DNA of 64,000 bases from Mesorhizobium ventifaucium (lineage in GTDB: Bacteria > Pseudomonadota > Alphaproteobacteria > Rhizobiales > Rhizobiaceae), in contig NZ_CAKXZS010000011.1 in NCBI RefSeq assembly GCF_935822925.1, positions 1 to 64,000 of the forward strand, in the 5' to 3' direction. How positions within the stretch are numbered: position 1 is the stretch's first letter; each line of letters begins with the position of its first letter. Both the position numbers and the translations under genes were made by a program. Below, in pieces: positions 1-8,854 of this stretch. The notes beneath the pieces are model-generated. The model did not search any database. It saw nothing but the letters and a program-made list of their open reading frames with translations, and was not told where the DNA came from.

Positions 1-332
1 ACCCATCTCTCGGGAAGGGCACACCACTCCAGAACAAAACTGGGTACTGGGTCGGCTTTCCGACTCCAAGCAGAAACTCGCCCGTCCTCAGCTGAACTTG
101 CGACAATGACCATTGCTGACGTTTGCGAGCCGCGAATGGATGTCTGCCCCAACAAGCGAAGCGGTAATTCCTAGACTCACTACCTGGTCGCTGCGCATTG
201 TAATTCCGCCCGCGTCCGCCGTGCCGATTCACGAGTGGCTGAGCGAGATCGTCGCCCTTCGCGCATCGCCCCCTGACATTTCATTTTCACGCGACCTGTT
301 CTATGATTTTGGGGGGACAGGGCCAATTACCG

Positions 333-1706
333 ATGGACCGCAAGCTCTCAGCAATCCTCGCTGCCGATGTCGTGGGCTATTCCGCCCTGATGGAACGCGA
401 CGAGGCAGGCACGTTCGAACGGCTTGGTGCCGGACGCAAGGAACTGTTTGAGCCCGAAATTGCTCGCCACCACGGCCATATCTTCAAGCCCGGAGCAAGA
501 CTATTTTAGCGACGGGATTACCGCTGAGCTTGGCAAGTTCAAGGAGTTTCTGGTCATTGCGCGGAACTCCTCCTTCCAGTTCCGCGGCAAGGCGAATGAC
601 CTGGCCGAGGTGGCAAGGAGACTTGGCGCTGCAGGTCCACATTTCGGCGCTCCGAAAGCTGCTGTCTGCCGAGATGATCGTGACCGTGCATGGTCGCGGC
701 TATAAATATGCTGGTCCCAAGCCCTTCGCGTCCAGTACGTCGTCGAAGGCAGCGTGCGGAAGATCGGCAACCGGGTGCGGATCGCCGTGCAGCTAATCGA
801 TGCGTCCTCAATGGCTCATATCTGGGGCGAACACTACGACCGGGAACTCGACGACATTTTCGCGATCCAGGACGAAATCACCCAGATGATTGCGGCGCGT
901 CTGGCCCGGCAGGCCAGAACCGCGATTGCGTCGCGTGCCAGGGCCAGGCCGACCGACAACATGTCGGCCTATGACTTTTACCTGCGGGCGCTGCAACTGG
1001 CAGCCACCTATGACTATGACACGGTGCGCGAAGCTGAACCCTTTCTGCGCCAGGCGGTAAAGCTCGATCCGCGGTTTGCTGCTGCCCACGCCTTGCTCAG
1101 CTTTGTGGAGACCCTCAAATTCTTCTGGGTCTACTACAATACCGACCTTTTGCACTCCGGACTGAAGATCGCAAGAACTGCACTGCAGCTTGACCCCGAC
1201 GAGGCCTATGGGCATCTCGCCACCGGTTTTGCTCACTTGTACCTGCGCCAATTCAGGCAAGCTGAAATCAGCCTTGACCGGGCGGTGCGCTCAATCCGAA
1301 CGATCCGTTCATTCTTAGTATCCGTGCCCTTCATCTGAACTACACGGACAGGCCGTATGAGGCGCTTGTTGAAATAAACGAAGCCCAGCGCCGCGACCCA
1401 TACGCTGTGGGATGGTATGGAGACTTTCGCGGCATCATCCTGACCACGGCTGGACGATCTCGCGAGGCAACGGCCTGCTACGCGAAAATGGTAACTGTAC
1501 CACCGTGGTCGCTCGTTCGTCTTGCCGTCTGCCATTGCGAACTGGGCGAAATCAAGCAAGCGCAAGACGTCCTGGCAAAAGTCAAGGCACATTATGCCGG
1601 ACTACGCCTTGACGAGATCGTTGATACGGAAGTGGACTTCTATGTGGATCCCGCCGTGTGCAGCCGCTATCGCGCGATCCTGCAGCGCGTTGACAGGCAA
1701 GAATAG
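333..1706 (+). pseudogene. Broken adenylate cyclase/TPR signalling gene, chimeric
   Basis: The remains of a class III nucleotide cyclase with TPR repeats. The reading starts at ATG 333 with the family N-terminus (MDRKLSAILAADVVGYSALM), runs to a HIFK motif near 488 and then jumps frame straight to the TolB-like segment EQDYFSDGITAEL, so most of the catalytic domain and the linker are gone. Around 620-720 there is a foreign-looking piece whose translation (HISALRKLL, VTVHGRGYKYAG) matches the end of an OmpR-type winged helix. The TolB-like reading resumes near 730 (YVVEGSVRKIG) in frame with 754-1338 and shifts again near 1290-1400 into a last TPR frame ending at 1706. At least three frame changes rule out a functional product. 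Intact relatives are at 31387-33264 and 34806-36323. Confidence 0.8.
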
Positions 1707-1830
1707 GCTTTTCGCGGGCCACGGTCCGCCGTGAGCTATAGGCATCCATCGACTGTGAGAGCTTAAACGCAGCGACATCCGCTCTTGGCTCAAAGCGGCG
1801 GTGATTCAGAAATCAATAGGCGCAGCAATG

Positions 1831-1868
1831 ACATAGCGGTGCCCAGTTTCATCCTCTCCGGCGCGCCA
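1831..1868 (+). repeat. 38-bp repeat, copy 1 (downstream of broken cyclase gene)
   Basis: Nearly the same sequence as 33290-33326: both begin ACATAGCGGT, share CCAGTTTCAT and end in CCGGCGCGCCA, with one single-base length difference and a few mismatches. Both copies lie just downstream of a cyclase/TPR gene, which suggests that the flanks duplicated with the genes. Confidence 0.7.
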
Positions 1869-1891
1869 TAATTTCAAGGAGGTAGCAGGCA

Positions 1892-1934
1892 CCGCAGACT
1901 AGAGAGAGAAATTAGTCCGCGATTTAGTCTGCGG
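1892..1934. repeat. Inverted repeat with an inner direct repeat
   Basis: CCGCAGACTA (1892-1901) is an exact inverted copy of TAGTCTGCGG (1925-1934). A second near-copy, TTAGTCCGCG, lies in between, so the motif occurs three times in 43 bp. No gene starts next to it; function unknown. Confidence 0.55.
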
Positions 1935-2376
1935 AAGCTCATTGCATCGTGGGGCGTCGCGCCCGAATGCGGAGCAGCAGCTTCCGATGAAAGTGCAACG
2001 ATGGAATCCGCCGCCATCACCAGCAGAAACGACCGTTGCCACCGAGAACCGAAGCTCTGATTTCGGCTGTGGCGGTCAAGCCGACCAATCCGTCGAGGGC
2101 ATTTCTCCTTCACAGCGGATTGCGTTGGCCTGAAGCTGCGTCGGCTGGCTGCACCACCGTCACTTCGATGTTCGACCGCTTCGGTATCGACTACTGCACC
2201 GACATCTTTTAGCCCTTAGCCTACGAAAGACGAGCCGGCCCACTTGTGCCGCGAGGCTAGGGGTCCGATCGCTCAAAATGGGAATCCCGATTCTTACGGC
2301 AGCACCAAACGAGGCGAATCGCACCGTCAGCACCATCGGATTTTCTCCGAATGCGCAAAAAGATGGAACGTTTAAG

Positions 2377-2393
2377 TCTACAAAATAAGTAGA
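2377..2393. promoter_or_regulatory. Putative LysR-type operator upstream of tauA-like gene
   Basis: Palindrome TCTAC-N7-GTAGA with an AT-rich centre, 56 bp before the GTG start of the tauA-like gene. It contains the T-N11-A core of LysR-type binding sites. The same 17-bp layout recurs at 5321-5337 and 7740-7756, each time before a unit of the sulfonate block. Confidence 0.6.
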
Positions 2394-2449
2394 ATTAGAG
2401 GAAGGATGAATACGCAGGAAATTTTCGGTGACCAAGAAGGGAGCACCCC

Positions 2450-3463
2450 GTGCGTACATTTTCCAGACGACTTCTACTCATCTCCTCAACGACGGTCGCC
2501 GGGGCGCTGGCCTTCGGCTCCGCCATCGCAGAGGATCTCAAGCTCACCATCGGCTATCAGACGGTCGTGGAACCTTCCAAGGTGCCACAGGCCGACGGCC
2601 TCTATGAAAAGGCGCTCGGCGCAACCATCGACTGGCGCAAATTCGATTCTGGCGCCGATGTCGTCGCGGCGATCGCGTCGGGCGCTATCGACATCGGCTA
2701 TGTCGGCTCGAGCCCGCTTGCCGCCGCCGCCAGCCGCGAGTTGCCGATCGAGACGATCTTCGTCGTTGGTCTGATCGGCGAATCCGAGGCGCTTGTCGCC
2801 CGCAACGGGTCGGGCATTATCAAGATCGCGGACCTCGCCGGCAAGAAGGTCGCCGTGCCGTTCGTATCCACCACGCACTATTCGCTCCTTGCGGCGCTGA
2901 AGCACGAAGGCGTCGATCCGAAGACTGTCGAGATCCTTAACCTCAGGCCGCCGGAGATCGCCGCCGCCTGGGAACGTGGCGATATCGACGCCGCCTATGT
3001 CTGGGATCCGGCGCTCGGCCAGATCCGCACCTCGGGCGAGATCATCGTCGATTCCGCCAAGGTTGCGGAATGGGGCGCGCCGACCTTCGACGCCTGGATC
3101 GTGCGCACCGATTTCGCTGAGCAGAATCCGGCCACCGTGACCGGCTTCGTCAAGGTAACCGGAGACGCCTATGCCGACTTCCTCAAGGTGCCGGACGCCT
3201 GGTCGACCTCGTCCGAGCAGGCGGCCAAGATCGCGAAGCTGACCGGCGCGAAGGTCGAAGACGTTCCGCTGCTGCTCAAGGGCTACGTGTTCCCGTCGCT
3301 CGCCGACCAGGCGTCCGACAAATTCCTCGGCGGCGCGACGGTCCAGGCCGTGACCGCGACGTCGGAATTCCTCAAGGAGCAGGGCAAGATCGACGCCGTG
3401 CTGCCGGACTACGGCAAATATGTTTCCGCGAAATACGTGTCCGAGGCAGCCGCCTCCAACTGA
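2450..3463 (+). CDS. tauA: Taurine/sulfonate-type ABC transporter, substrate-binding protein
   Basis: A 337-residue periplasmic binding protein that captures a sulfonate (taurine-like) or related anion for the adjacent ATPase and permease. An export signal covers about residues 1-27 (hydrophobic run, then SAIAED). The mature part starts with a beta strand (LKLTIGYQTVVEPSK), followed by GAIDIGYVGSSPLAAA and WERGDIDAAYVWDPALGQI, the layout of TauA/SsuA-family proteins. The GTG start at 2450 is chosen because AAGGGAG lies about 6 bp before it and the signal peptide begins there. First gene of tauABC; a strong stem-loop (3489-3527) separates it from tauB. The real substrate (taurine, another sulfonate or a nitrate-like anion) cannot be fixed from sequence. 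Confidence 0.88.
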   Translation: MRTFSRRLLLISSTTVAGALAFGSAIAEDLKLTIGYQTVVEPSKVPQADGLYEKALGATIDWRKFDSGADVVAAIASGAIDIGYVGSSPLAAAASRELPIETIFVVGLIGESEALVARNGSGIIKIADLAGKKVAVPFVSTTHYSLLAALKHEGVDPKTVEILNLRPPEIAAAWERGDIDAAYVWDPALGQIRTSGEIIVDSAKVAEWGAPTFDAWIVRTDFAEQNPATVTGFVKVTGDAYADFLKVPDAWSTSSEQAAKIAKLTGAKVEDVPLLLKGYVFPSLADQASDKFLGGATVQAVTATSEFLKEQGKIDAVLPDYGKYVSAKYVSEAAASN

Positions 3464-3488
3464 CGCGCATCCTCCCAAGCGCGCTAGC

Positions 3489-3527
3489 GCCCGTCCCGTC
3501 GTTCATTCCTCTGGCGACGGGGCGGGC
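3489..3527 (+). repeat. Intercistronic stem-loop between tauA and tauB
   Basis: A 13-bp stem with one mismatch: GCCCGTCCCGTCG (3489-3501) against CGACGGGGCGGGC (3515-3527). No T-run follows, so it is more likely an mRNA-stabilising hairpin that raises binding-protein expression than a full terminator. Confidence 0.6.
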
Positions 3528-3547
3528 AAACCTTTGAGGGGCCGACC

Positions 3548-4321
3548 ATGCCGACACTTTCGCTGAACCAAGTCACCATACGCTATGACGGCGAGCCGCG
3601 GCCGACAATCGGCAGCACCAGCCTGACGATCGACACGGGCGATTTCGTCGTGCTTACCGGCCGGTCCGGCTGCGGCAAGACCTCGCTACTTAACGTCGCC
3701 GCAGGATTTATCACCCCGTCGTCCGGCACGGCCGGCATCGACGGCCGGTCGATCACGACGCCGGGCGCAGACCGTGCCGTGGTCTTCCAGAACGATGCGC
3801 TGTTCCCCTGGCTGTCGGCCCGCGACAATGTTTCCTTCGCGCTGAGGATGCGCGGTATGCCGAAGGCCGAGCGCAACCGGCGCGCGGACGAACTGCTTGA
3901 GCGCGTTCGGCTCCCGAAAGCCGGTGGCAAGGCGGTATGGGAACTTTCCGGCGGCATGCGTCAGCGCGTGGGACTTGCCCGCGCGCTCGCCGCCGATCCG
4001 GACTTCCTCTTGATGGACGAGCCGCTCGGCGCCCTCGACGCGCTGACGCGCGAGCGCATGCAGACGCTGCTCCTCGACATATGGGCCGGCGCAAACGTCG
4101 GCGTGCTTATGGTGACGCACGGCATCGAGGAGGCGCTGCTGCTCGGCACGCGCGGGGCCGTCATGGCGCCGGATCCGGGCCGCATCGTGCGGGTCATCGA
4201 GACCGGCTTCGGCCGGCGCTATGTCGCTGGCGAGCCGGTCCGGTCGATCAAGGCGGACAAAGACTTTATCGCCGGCCGGGCGGAACTCGCCGACGCCATC
4301 TTCGACGGAGAGCCGGCATGA
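3548..4321 (+). CDS. tauB: Taurine/sulfonate-type ABC transporter, ATP-binding protein
   Basis: A 257-residue ATPase powering uptake through TauC. Walker A is GRSGCGKTS near residue 38, the Q-loop is VVFQNDALFPWL, the signature is LSGGMRQR near residue 135 and Walker B is FLLMDEPLGALD. The LFPWL Q-loop context and the 257-residue length fit the TauB/SsuB/NrtD group. ATG 3548 is preceded by a GAGGGG-like site. It overlaps tauC by ATGA at 4318-4321, which implies translational coupling. Confidence 0.9.
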   Translation: MPTLSLNQVTIRYDGEPRPTIGSTSLTIDTGDFVVLTGRSGCGKTSLLNVAAGFITPSSGTAGIDGRSITTPGADRAVVFQNDALFPWLSARDNVSFALRMRGMPKAERNRRADELLERVRLPKAGGKAVWELSGGMRQRVGLARALAADPDFLLMDEPLGALDALTRERMQTLLLDIWAGANVGVLMVTHGIEEALLLGTRGAVMAPDPGRIVRVIETGFGRRYVAGEPVRSIKADKDFIAGRAELADAIFDGEPA

Positions 4322-5223
4322 GCGCGCTGTTTCGCCCCATGGCGCGGCCAGATCTCGAACGCCTCGCCCCATTCGACACCGAGCTTTCCGACCACGACCG
4401 GCCGGACGCGCTGTCGGTACCATGGTCCAGGCCCGCTCCCGAGCCTACCCGCAGCAAACGCTGGTCGGCCCGCTGGATCAGCGTCGCGACCATCATTGTC
4501 GTGCTCGCAGCTTGGGCACTGACCGCGGCGCTCGGCATCGTCTCACCGGTCTTCCTTCCCTCGCCAGCAGCCGTCGCCGCGCGGTTCGTGTCGGTCACCA
4601 CCGAGGGTTTCGTCGATTCGACGCTGCTCGAACATCTCGGCGTCAGCCTCGCCCGCGTCTTCGCTGCGCTGATAGCCTCCCTCATCGTAGGCGTGCCGGT
4701 CGGCATCGCGATCGGCATGAGCACAGTCGGCCGCGGCATCTTCGATCCGTTGCTCGAATTCCTGCGGCCGATCCCGCCGCTTGCCTATATGCCGCTGATT
4801 ATCATCTGGTTCGGCATCGGCGAACCGTCGAAGGTTCTGGTGATCGCGATCGCTATGCTTGCGCCAATCGCACTCTCGGCTGCGGCCGGCGTCAAGGGCG
4901 TGAACCGCGAGCGTATCAACGCAGCCCGCTCGCTCGGCGCGACCAGGCGGCAAGTGCTCGCCCATGTTGTGCTGCCGAGCGCGCTGCCTTCGATCCTCAC
5001 CGGCCTGCGCATCGCGCTCGGCGCCGGTTGGACGACGCTGGTCGCCGCCGAACTCATCGCCGCCACGCAAGGCCTCGGCTTCATGATCCAGTCGGCCGCC
5101 CAGTTCCTCGTCACCGACGTGGTGATCATGGGCATTTTCGTCATCGCGGGCGTCGCCTTTGTGCTCGAATTCGCCATCCGCAGGATCGAAGCCGTTCTGG
5201 TCCCCTGGGCCGGCAGGGACTGA
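4318..5223 (+). CDS. tauC: Taurine/sulfonate-type ABC transporter, permease
   Basis: A 301-residue inner-membrane permease of the TauC/SsuC family. After a hydrophilic N-terminal tail of about 50 residues come about six membrane segments; the cytoplasmic coupling loop reads AARSLGATRRQVLAHVVLPSALPSILTGLR, here split as AARSLGATRRQVLAHV and LPSALPSILTGLR, the EAA motif that contacts the ATPase. The start at ATG 4318 overlaps the tauB stop codon. The same frame stays open further upstream inside tauB, but that part is a shadow. It completes a three-gene importer with no enzyme gene (such as tauD) attached. Confidence 0.9.
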   Translation: MSALFRPMARPDLERLAPFDTELSDHDRPDALSVPWSRPAPEPTRSKRWSARWISVATIIVVLAAWALTAALGIVSPVFLPSPAAVAARFVSVTTEGFVDSTLLEHLGVSLARVFAALIASLIVGVPVGIAIGMSTVGRGIFDPLLEFLRPIPPLAYMPLIIIWFGIGEPSKVLVIAIAMLAPIALSAAAGVKGVNRERINAARSLGATRRQVLAHVVLPSALPSILTGLRIALGAGWTTLVAAELIAATQGLGFMIQSAAQFLVTDVVIMGIFVIAGVAFVLEFAIRRIEAVLVPWAGRD

Positions 5224-5320
5224 TCCCCAATAGCGTCACCCTGGGAGAACGGAAATCTAATCGCGTCGTTCGCTGCGCAAACCCATTCCGTAAATCGCGC
5301 GATAAAAGCAATCGACAACG

Positions 5321-5337
5321 TCTACTAATTTACTAGA
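5321..5337. promoter_or_regulatory. Putative LysR-type operator, second copy
   Basis: TCTAC-N7-CTAGA, the same 17-bp layout as at 2377 and 7740, ending 38 bp before the ATG of a small ORF at 5376. The spacer is AT-rich (TAATTTA). Confidence 0.55.
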
Positions 5338-5375
5338 CTAATAGAGTCGGAGGAAACCCAGACAGGAAACTCAAG

Positions 5376-5531
5376 ATGCATGACATCGCGCTGACGCTGC
5401 CTGCGGACCATGTCTCGAGCCGTCCGCGCGTGGGTGCAATGCCGCCTCTCGGCGCGGTGCGTTCGGCTTGCATCTATCTCGCGTTCGCGTTCTCCCCGGC
5501 GTTCACCTTCGCCGTCGTCGGCGTTATCTGA
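5376..5531 (+). CDS. Small membrane-like protein, 51 residues
   Basis: A short ORF with a clear ribosome binding site (AGGAAA, 6 bp before ATG 5376) and a LysR-type operator just upstream. The product has a polar N-terminal half rich in Arg and Pro and a C-terminal hydrophobic run (IYLAFAFSPAFTFAVVGVI) that could span the membrane once. I do not recognise a family. It may be a real small protein of the sulfonate regulon or only the leader part of the transcript for 5906-7641. Confidence 0.4.
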   Translation: MHDIALTLPADHVSSRPRVGAMPPLGAVRSACIYLAFAFSPAFTFAVVGVI

Positions 5532-5568
5532 TTTGTATCTGGCAAAGCCCGGGGGGGCGTAGTCGAAC

Positions 5569-5585
5569 GGCTCCATGATGGAGCC
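5569..5585 (+). repeat. Perfect hairpin before the 5607 ORF
   Basis: GGCTCCAT-G-ATGGAGCC is a perfect 8-bp inverted repeat with a single-base centre. It lies between the stop of the 51-residue ORF and the next ribosome binding site. There is no T-run, so termination is not supported. Confidence 0.5.
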
Positions 5586-5606
5586 TGAGGTGATGGAGGA
5601 GATTGC

Positions 5607-5756
5607 ATGTCAGTCGAGTTCACCCACGTCCCGACCACCAGCTGCAGGCATCTGCCGCAATATCTTTCCTCGAATGGCCAAGAGGCTCGCAGCCAGCGCC
5701 TGATGCTCGAAGGCGCTTCAGGACCGTCGTCAAAGACGGCCCCGCCGGCATCCTGA
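5607..5756 (+). CDS. Possible small ORF, 49 residues
   Basis: ATG 5607 follows a GGAGGA site at ideal distance (ATGGAGGAGATTGC before the start). The product (MSVEFTHVPTTSCRHLPQY at its start) has no motif I recognise. The overlapping frame from 5603 stays open to 6241 but has no better start before 5906. This could be a true small gene or a truncated remnant. Confidence 0.3.
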   Translation: MSVEFTHVPTTSCRHLPQYLSSNGQEARSQRLMLEGASGPSSKTAPPAS

Positions 5757-5905
5757 CCAACATGGACGTCGCCGCCGAGACCGCCCGGCATCGCCCCTTA
5801 CCCACTGGTCGGGACTATCGGGGCAGGACTGTCGGGCGCTTCCGTCCGGCGCATGTGAATTTTTCAGTTGGCTTGCGTTCGTTTGGCAAATCACAGGAGG
5901 AGTTG

Positions 5906-6241
5906 ATGACGCGCTTGCTTCCCGCACTGCACGAAGGCCACGCACCAGTCTACTTGCATCAGGCTTTTTCGGACGCCCTCGACGCCTTCGAAGACTGGGA
6001 ACATGGCATGGGCGAGCCGCTGGTCGAATTCGAAGGTCTGTCGATCCCCATCAGCTCGGTGTTCGGGCGTATGCGAAGCTGTTCAGATCTGCTTCCGATT
6101 CGCATTCTGGAGGATGTCGCCGCGATTGTCCCCGAAAGGCTTCTTGCCTCTGGCGAAGAGCAATTGACCTATGCTGACGCCGCGCGCGTGTTGCGGGCAC
6201 TTTGTGTCGAGCGTCTTCGCAATGCTGAGATCCCGCGGTGA
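5906..6241 (+). CDS. Unknown conserved-looking protein, 111 residues
   Basis: Acidic, largely helical small protein with no recognised domain. ATG 5906 is chosen because AGGAGGAG lies 5 bp upstream; the same frame is open back to 5603, but the earlier part reads as Arg/Pro-rich non-coding sequence. Its TGA (6239-6241) overlaps the ATG of the flavoprotein gene, so the two are almost surely translated together, which points to a partner or accessory role for that enzyme. It lies between tau and ssu operons. Confidence 0.6.
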   Translation: MTRLLPALHEGHAPVYLHQAFSDALDAFEDWEHGMGEPLVEFEGLSIPISSVFGRMRSCSDLLPIRILEDVAAIVPERLLASGEEQLTYADAARVLRALCVERLRNAEIPR

Positions 6242-7641
6242 TGACGGTTGCCTATCGCGGAAAATGGAATTTGGCCGCCCCTACAGTACCGACCAGGTCG
6301 ATTGCAATCATCGGCGGCGGTGCAAGCGGGGTGCTGATGGCGGCGCATCTCCTGCGAAGCGGCAACGCCGGCCTCGAGGTCACCATCGTAGAAAAGCGGG
6401 CATCGCTCGGGCGAGGTCTCGCCTATTCGACCGACCTCCCGGAGCACGTTCTCAACGTCCGGGCAGCCAACATGAGCGCCTTTGCCGATGATCCCGACCA
6501 TTTCGCGCGCTGGCTGAAGGCACGCAGCTTCCCCATCGATGATCCGACCACGTATTTTGCTCCCCGTCGGCTCTATGGCGAATATCTTGGAGAGTTGTTG
6601 ACCGAGCCTCGGCAGAAGGGTGGTCCGCGATTGCGGATCGTCGATGAGGAATGCGTCGAGATGTTTCAGCGCAGCGATTATATAGAGCTGCGCCTCGCGA
6701 ACGGATGCAGCATCGTCGCGCAGCAATGCATCCTGGCCACCGGTCACGACCGTACAGCGAACCGCGGCGGGTCGCTCCTTGCACCCTCGAAAGGGCAGCA
6801 AGCCGCCTTGCCCGGACCGGCCGATCGCGTCCTGATCCTTGGTACCGGTCTCAGCATGGTCGATACCTGCCTCTCGCTGCTGCTTCGCGGACATATCGGG
6901 GAGATTGTCGCCATTTCACGCAGAGGCCTGCTCCCGGCGGTGCACAAAAAGACCAGCCCCATCGTAGTTCACGGAGCCGATATACCGCTCAACCAAGGTC
7001 TGCCGGAGTTCGTCCGATGGTTCCGGGACCTCGTTCGCTCGACCGAGGCGCGCGGCGGCGGCTGGCGTGACGTCGTGGACGGCCTGCGCCCATTCAATCA
7101 GGCGATCTGGCGGGCCTGGCCGGATGCTTCGAGACGACAGTTCTTTCGCCATCTAAAGGCGTGGTGGGACGTTCACCGGCATCGAATGGCGCCCGAGGCA
7201 GGCGAGCGGCTCTCCAAGGCGATCGCAAGCAGCCAGCTACGCGTAATTGCGGGACGAGTGCTCGACGTGACACCCGACGACGCCGGTTTCGCGGCAAGGA
7301 TACGCAGTCGAAACAGCCAACTCGTCGAGGAAATTCGAGTTGCACACATCTACGAATGCGCGGGTGTCATTGCTGATCCTGGCAAGAGCGCGAATCCCTT
7401 GATCCGGTCGCTTCTGGCTGCCGGCGTGGCCCGAGCGGATCCGCTTCGAATCGGCCTCGACGTCGCCGCCGATGGCGCCCTGATCAGTCGAGACGGCGCT
7501 TGCAACGATCGTATTTACGCCGTGGGTCCACTCACCCGCGGCACTTTTCTGGAGATCGAGGCGGTCCCCGACATCCGTATCCAGTGCCAGCATCTCGCCA
7601 GTTTGTTGGTCAAACAGCCCGCCTCGATGCGGAGAGCCTGA
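6241..7641 (+). CDS. FAD/NAD(P)-binding oxidoreductase (NAD_binding_9 type)
   Basis: A 466-residue flavoprotein. Near the N-terminus is the dinucleotide motif IAIIGGGASGVLMAAHL; it is followed by ASLGRGLAYSTD, LNVRAANMSAFADDP and HFARWL, which are hallmarks of the PF13454-type FAD-NAD(P) binding family. A second nucleotide-binding stretch (VLILGTGLSMVDTCLSLL) is near residue 200. Family members are poorly characterised, and the substrate here is unknown. ATG 6241 overlaps the upstream stop codon (GTG 6238 is an alternative). The position between two sulfonate systems under a shared operator type suggests a role in organosulfur metabolism, which is inference. Confidence 0.78.
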   Translation: MTVAYRGKWNLAAPTVPTRSIAIIGGGASGVLMAAHLLRSGNAGLEVTIVEKRASLGRGLAYSTDLPEHVLNVRAANMSAFADDPDHFARWLKARSFPIDDPTTYFAPRRLYGEYLGELLTEPRQKGGPRLRIVDEECVEMFQRSDYIELRLANGCSIVAQQCILATGHDRTANRGGSLLAPSKGQQAALPGPADRVLILGTGLSMVDTCLSLLLRGHIGEIVAISRRGLLPAVHKKTSPIVVHGADIPLNQGLPEFVRWFRDLVRSTEARGGGWRDVVDGLRPFNQAIWRAWPDASRRQFFRHLKAWWDVHRHRMAPEAGERLSKAIASSQLRVIAGRVLDVTPDDAGFAARIRSRNSQLVEEIRVAHIYECAGVIADPGKSANPLIRSLLAAGVARADPLRIGLDVAADGALISRDGACNDRIYAVGPLTRGTFLEIEAVPDIRIQCQHLASLLVKQPASMRRA

Positions 7642-7739
7642 GACGCGTCAGATAACACCGTCGAAGGGCGGCGCCGTTGTCTGTAGCAGGTCGGCGTTCG
7701 GCAACTCTCAGTCGTACGGGTAAACTATTCCCGATAACT

Positions 7740-7756
7740 TCTATCAGATTAGTAGA
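7740..7756. promoter_or_regulatory. Putative LysR-type operator upstream of ssuA
   Basis: TCTAT-N7-GTAGA, 147 bp before the ssuA start, extendable to TTCTA-N9-TAGAA. Same architecture as at 2377 and 5321; its right half GTAGAATT is identical to that of the tauA site. Confidence 0.6.
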
Positions 7757-7903
7757 ATTTCCTTTGAGGGCGTTCTCCGGGCCCGATACGCTCACCGAAA
7801 TCGGGCAATCCGAATGCGCCGTTTTGATCGCGCGCAGCGTGAGGCATGCGTCGTGCCCGCCGGTTCAAAGCCCTGGCTGACATTGGAAGAGGAGTCCGAT
7901 TTG

Positions 7904-8854
7904 ATGAATGCCTTCCTACGATATCTCGCGCAGATCACGCTCGCCGGGAGCATCGCGCTGGGCGTCGCGACGATAGCCCATGCAGAGGACAAGATCGTCC
8001 GCATCGGTTTCCAGAAGTACGGCACACTCATTCTGCTGAAGACCAAGGGCCTGCTTGAGGAGAAGCTGAAGCCGCAAGGCTACACGGTCGAGTGGACCGA
8101 GTTTCCGGCGGGACCACAGCTGCTCGAAGCGCTAAACGTCGGCTCCATCGACTTCGGCACGACTGGTGAAGCGCCGCCGATCTTCGCGCAAGCCGCCGGA
8201 GCGCCACTGGTCTATGTCGGCTATGAGCCGCCGGCGCCCGAGGCCGAGGCGATCCTCGTTCCGCAAGACAGCCAGCTCAAGACCGTCGCCGACCTCAAAG
8301 GCAAAAAGGTCGCGCTGAACAAGGGCTCCAATGTGCACTACCTGCTGGTCAAGGCTCTCGAGAAGGCGGGGCTGGCCTATACGGACATCGAGGTCAACTT
8401 CCTGCCGCCGGCCGATGCCCGCGCCGCCTTCGAGAAGCAGGCTGTCGATGCCTGGGTGATATGGGAGCCGTTCCTGGCGGCCGCGGAGGCGGCAACTGGC
8501 GCACGGCAGCTGGCGAACGGCAGTGGCGTCGTGGACAACCACGAATTCTATCTCGCCTCCCGCGACTTCCTCGACGCCCACCCTGATGTGGTCGACACGA
8601 TCGTCGCGTCGCTCGGCGAGGTCGACACGTGGATCAACGCCAACCGCGGCGACGTGGCAGAGCAGTTCTCTTCGGCACTTGGCATTCCGGCCGATGTGCT
8701 CGAAGTCGCCGTCGAACGGCGGAAGTACGGCGTCAAGCCGATCACACCGGAAGTCGTGGCCGCGCAGCAGAAGATCGCCGACGTTTTTCATCAACTTGGC
8801 CTGATCCCGGCCGCGATCCGGATCGCCGACGCAGTGAAGAAACCACAGTCATGA
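7904..8854 (+). CDS. ssuA: Aliphatic sulfonate ABC transporter, substrate-binding protein
   Basis: A 316-residue periplasmic protein that binds alkanesulfonates. The signal peptide spans about residues 1-27 and ends at AHAED; family motifs are [58 protein letters not shown] and [16 protein letters not shown] 7904 is preferred over an in-frame ATG at 7814 because GAGGAG precedes it and the signal sequence begins there. It is the first gene of ssuADCB; its stop overlaps the ssuD start by ATGA. Confidence 0.93.
   Translation: MNAFLRYLAQITLAGSIALGVATIAHAEDKIVRIGFQKYGTLILLKTKGLLEEKLKPQGYTVEWTEFPAGPQLLEALNVGSIDFGTTGEAPPIFAQAAGAPLVYVGYEPPAPEAEAILVPQDSQLKTVADLKGKKVALNKGSNVHYLLVKALEKAGLAYTDIEVNFLPPADARAAFEKQAVDAWVIWEPFLAAAEAATGARQLANGSGVVDNHEFYLASRDFLDAHPDVVDTIVASLGEVDTWINANRGDVAEQFSSALGIPADVLEVAVERRKYGVKPITPEVVAAQQKIADVFHQLGLIPAAIRIADAVKKPQS

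Larger units (their letters stand above)
1707..2449. other. Long non-coding stretch with repeat remnants
   Basis: No convincing gene is visible between the cyclase wreck and tauA. The stretch holds a 38-bp segment (1831-1868) repeated downstream of the intact cyclase at 33290-33326, a 10-bp inverted repeat (1892-1901 with 1925-1934) and, at its end, the tauA operator and ribosome binding site. Confidence 0.5.

Noticed and set aside
113-451. 112-residue frame at the window start
   Set aside because: It overlaps the cyclase remnant in another frame and has no start signal or family resemblance.
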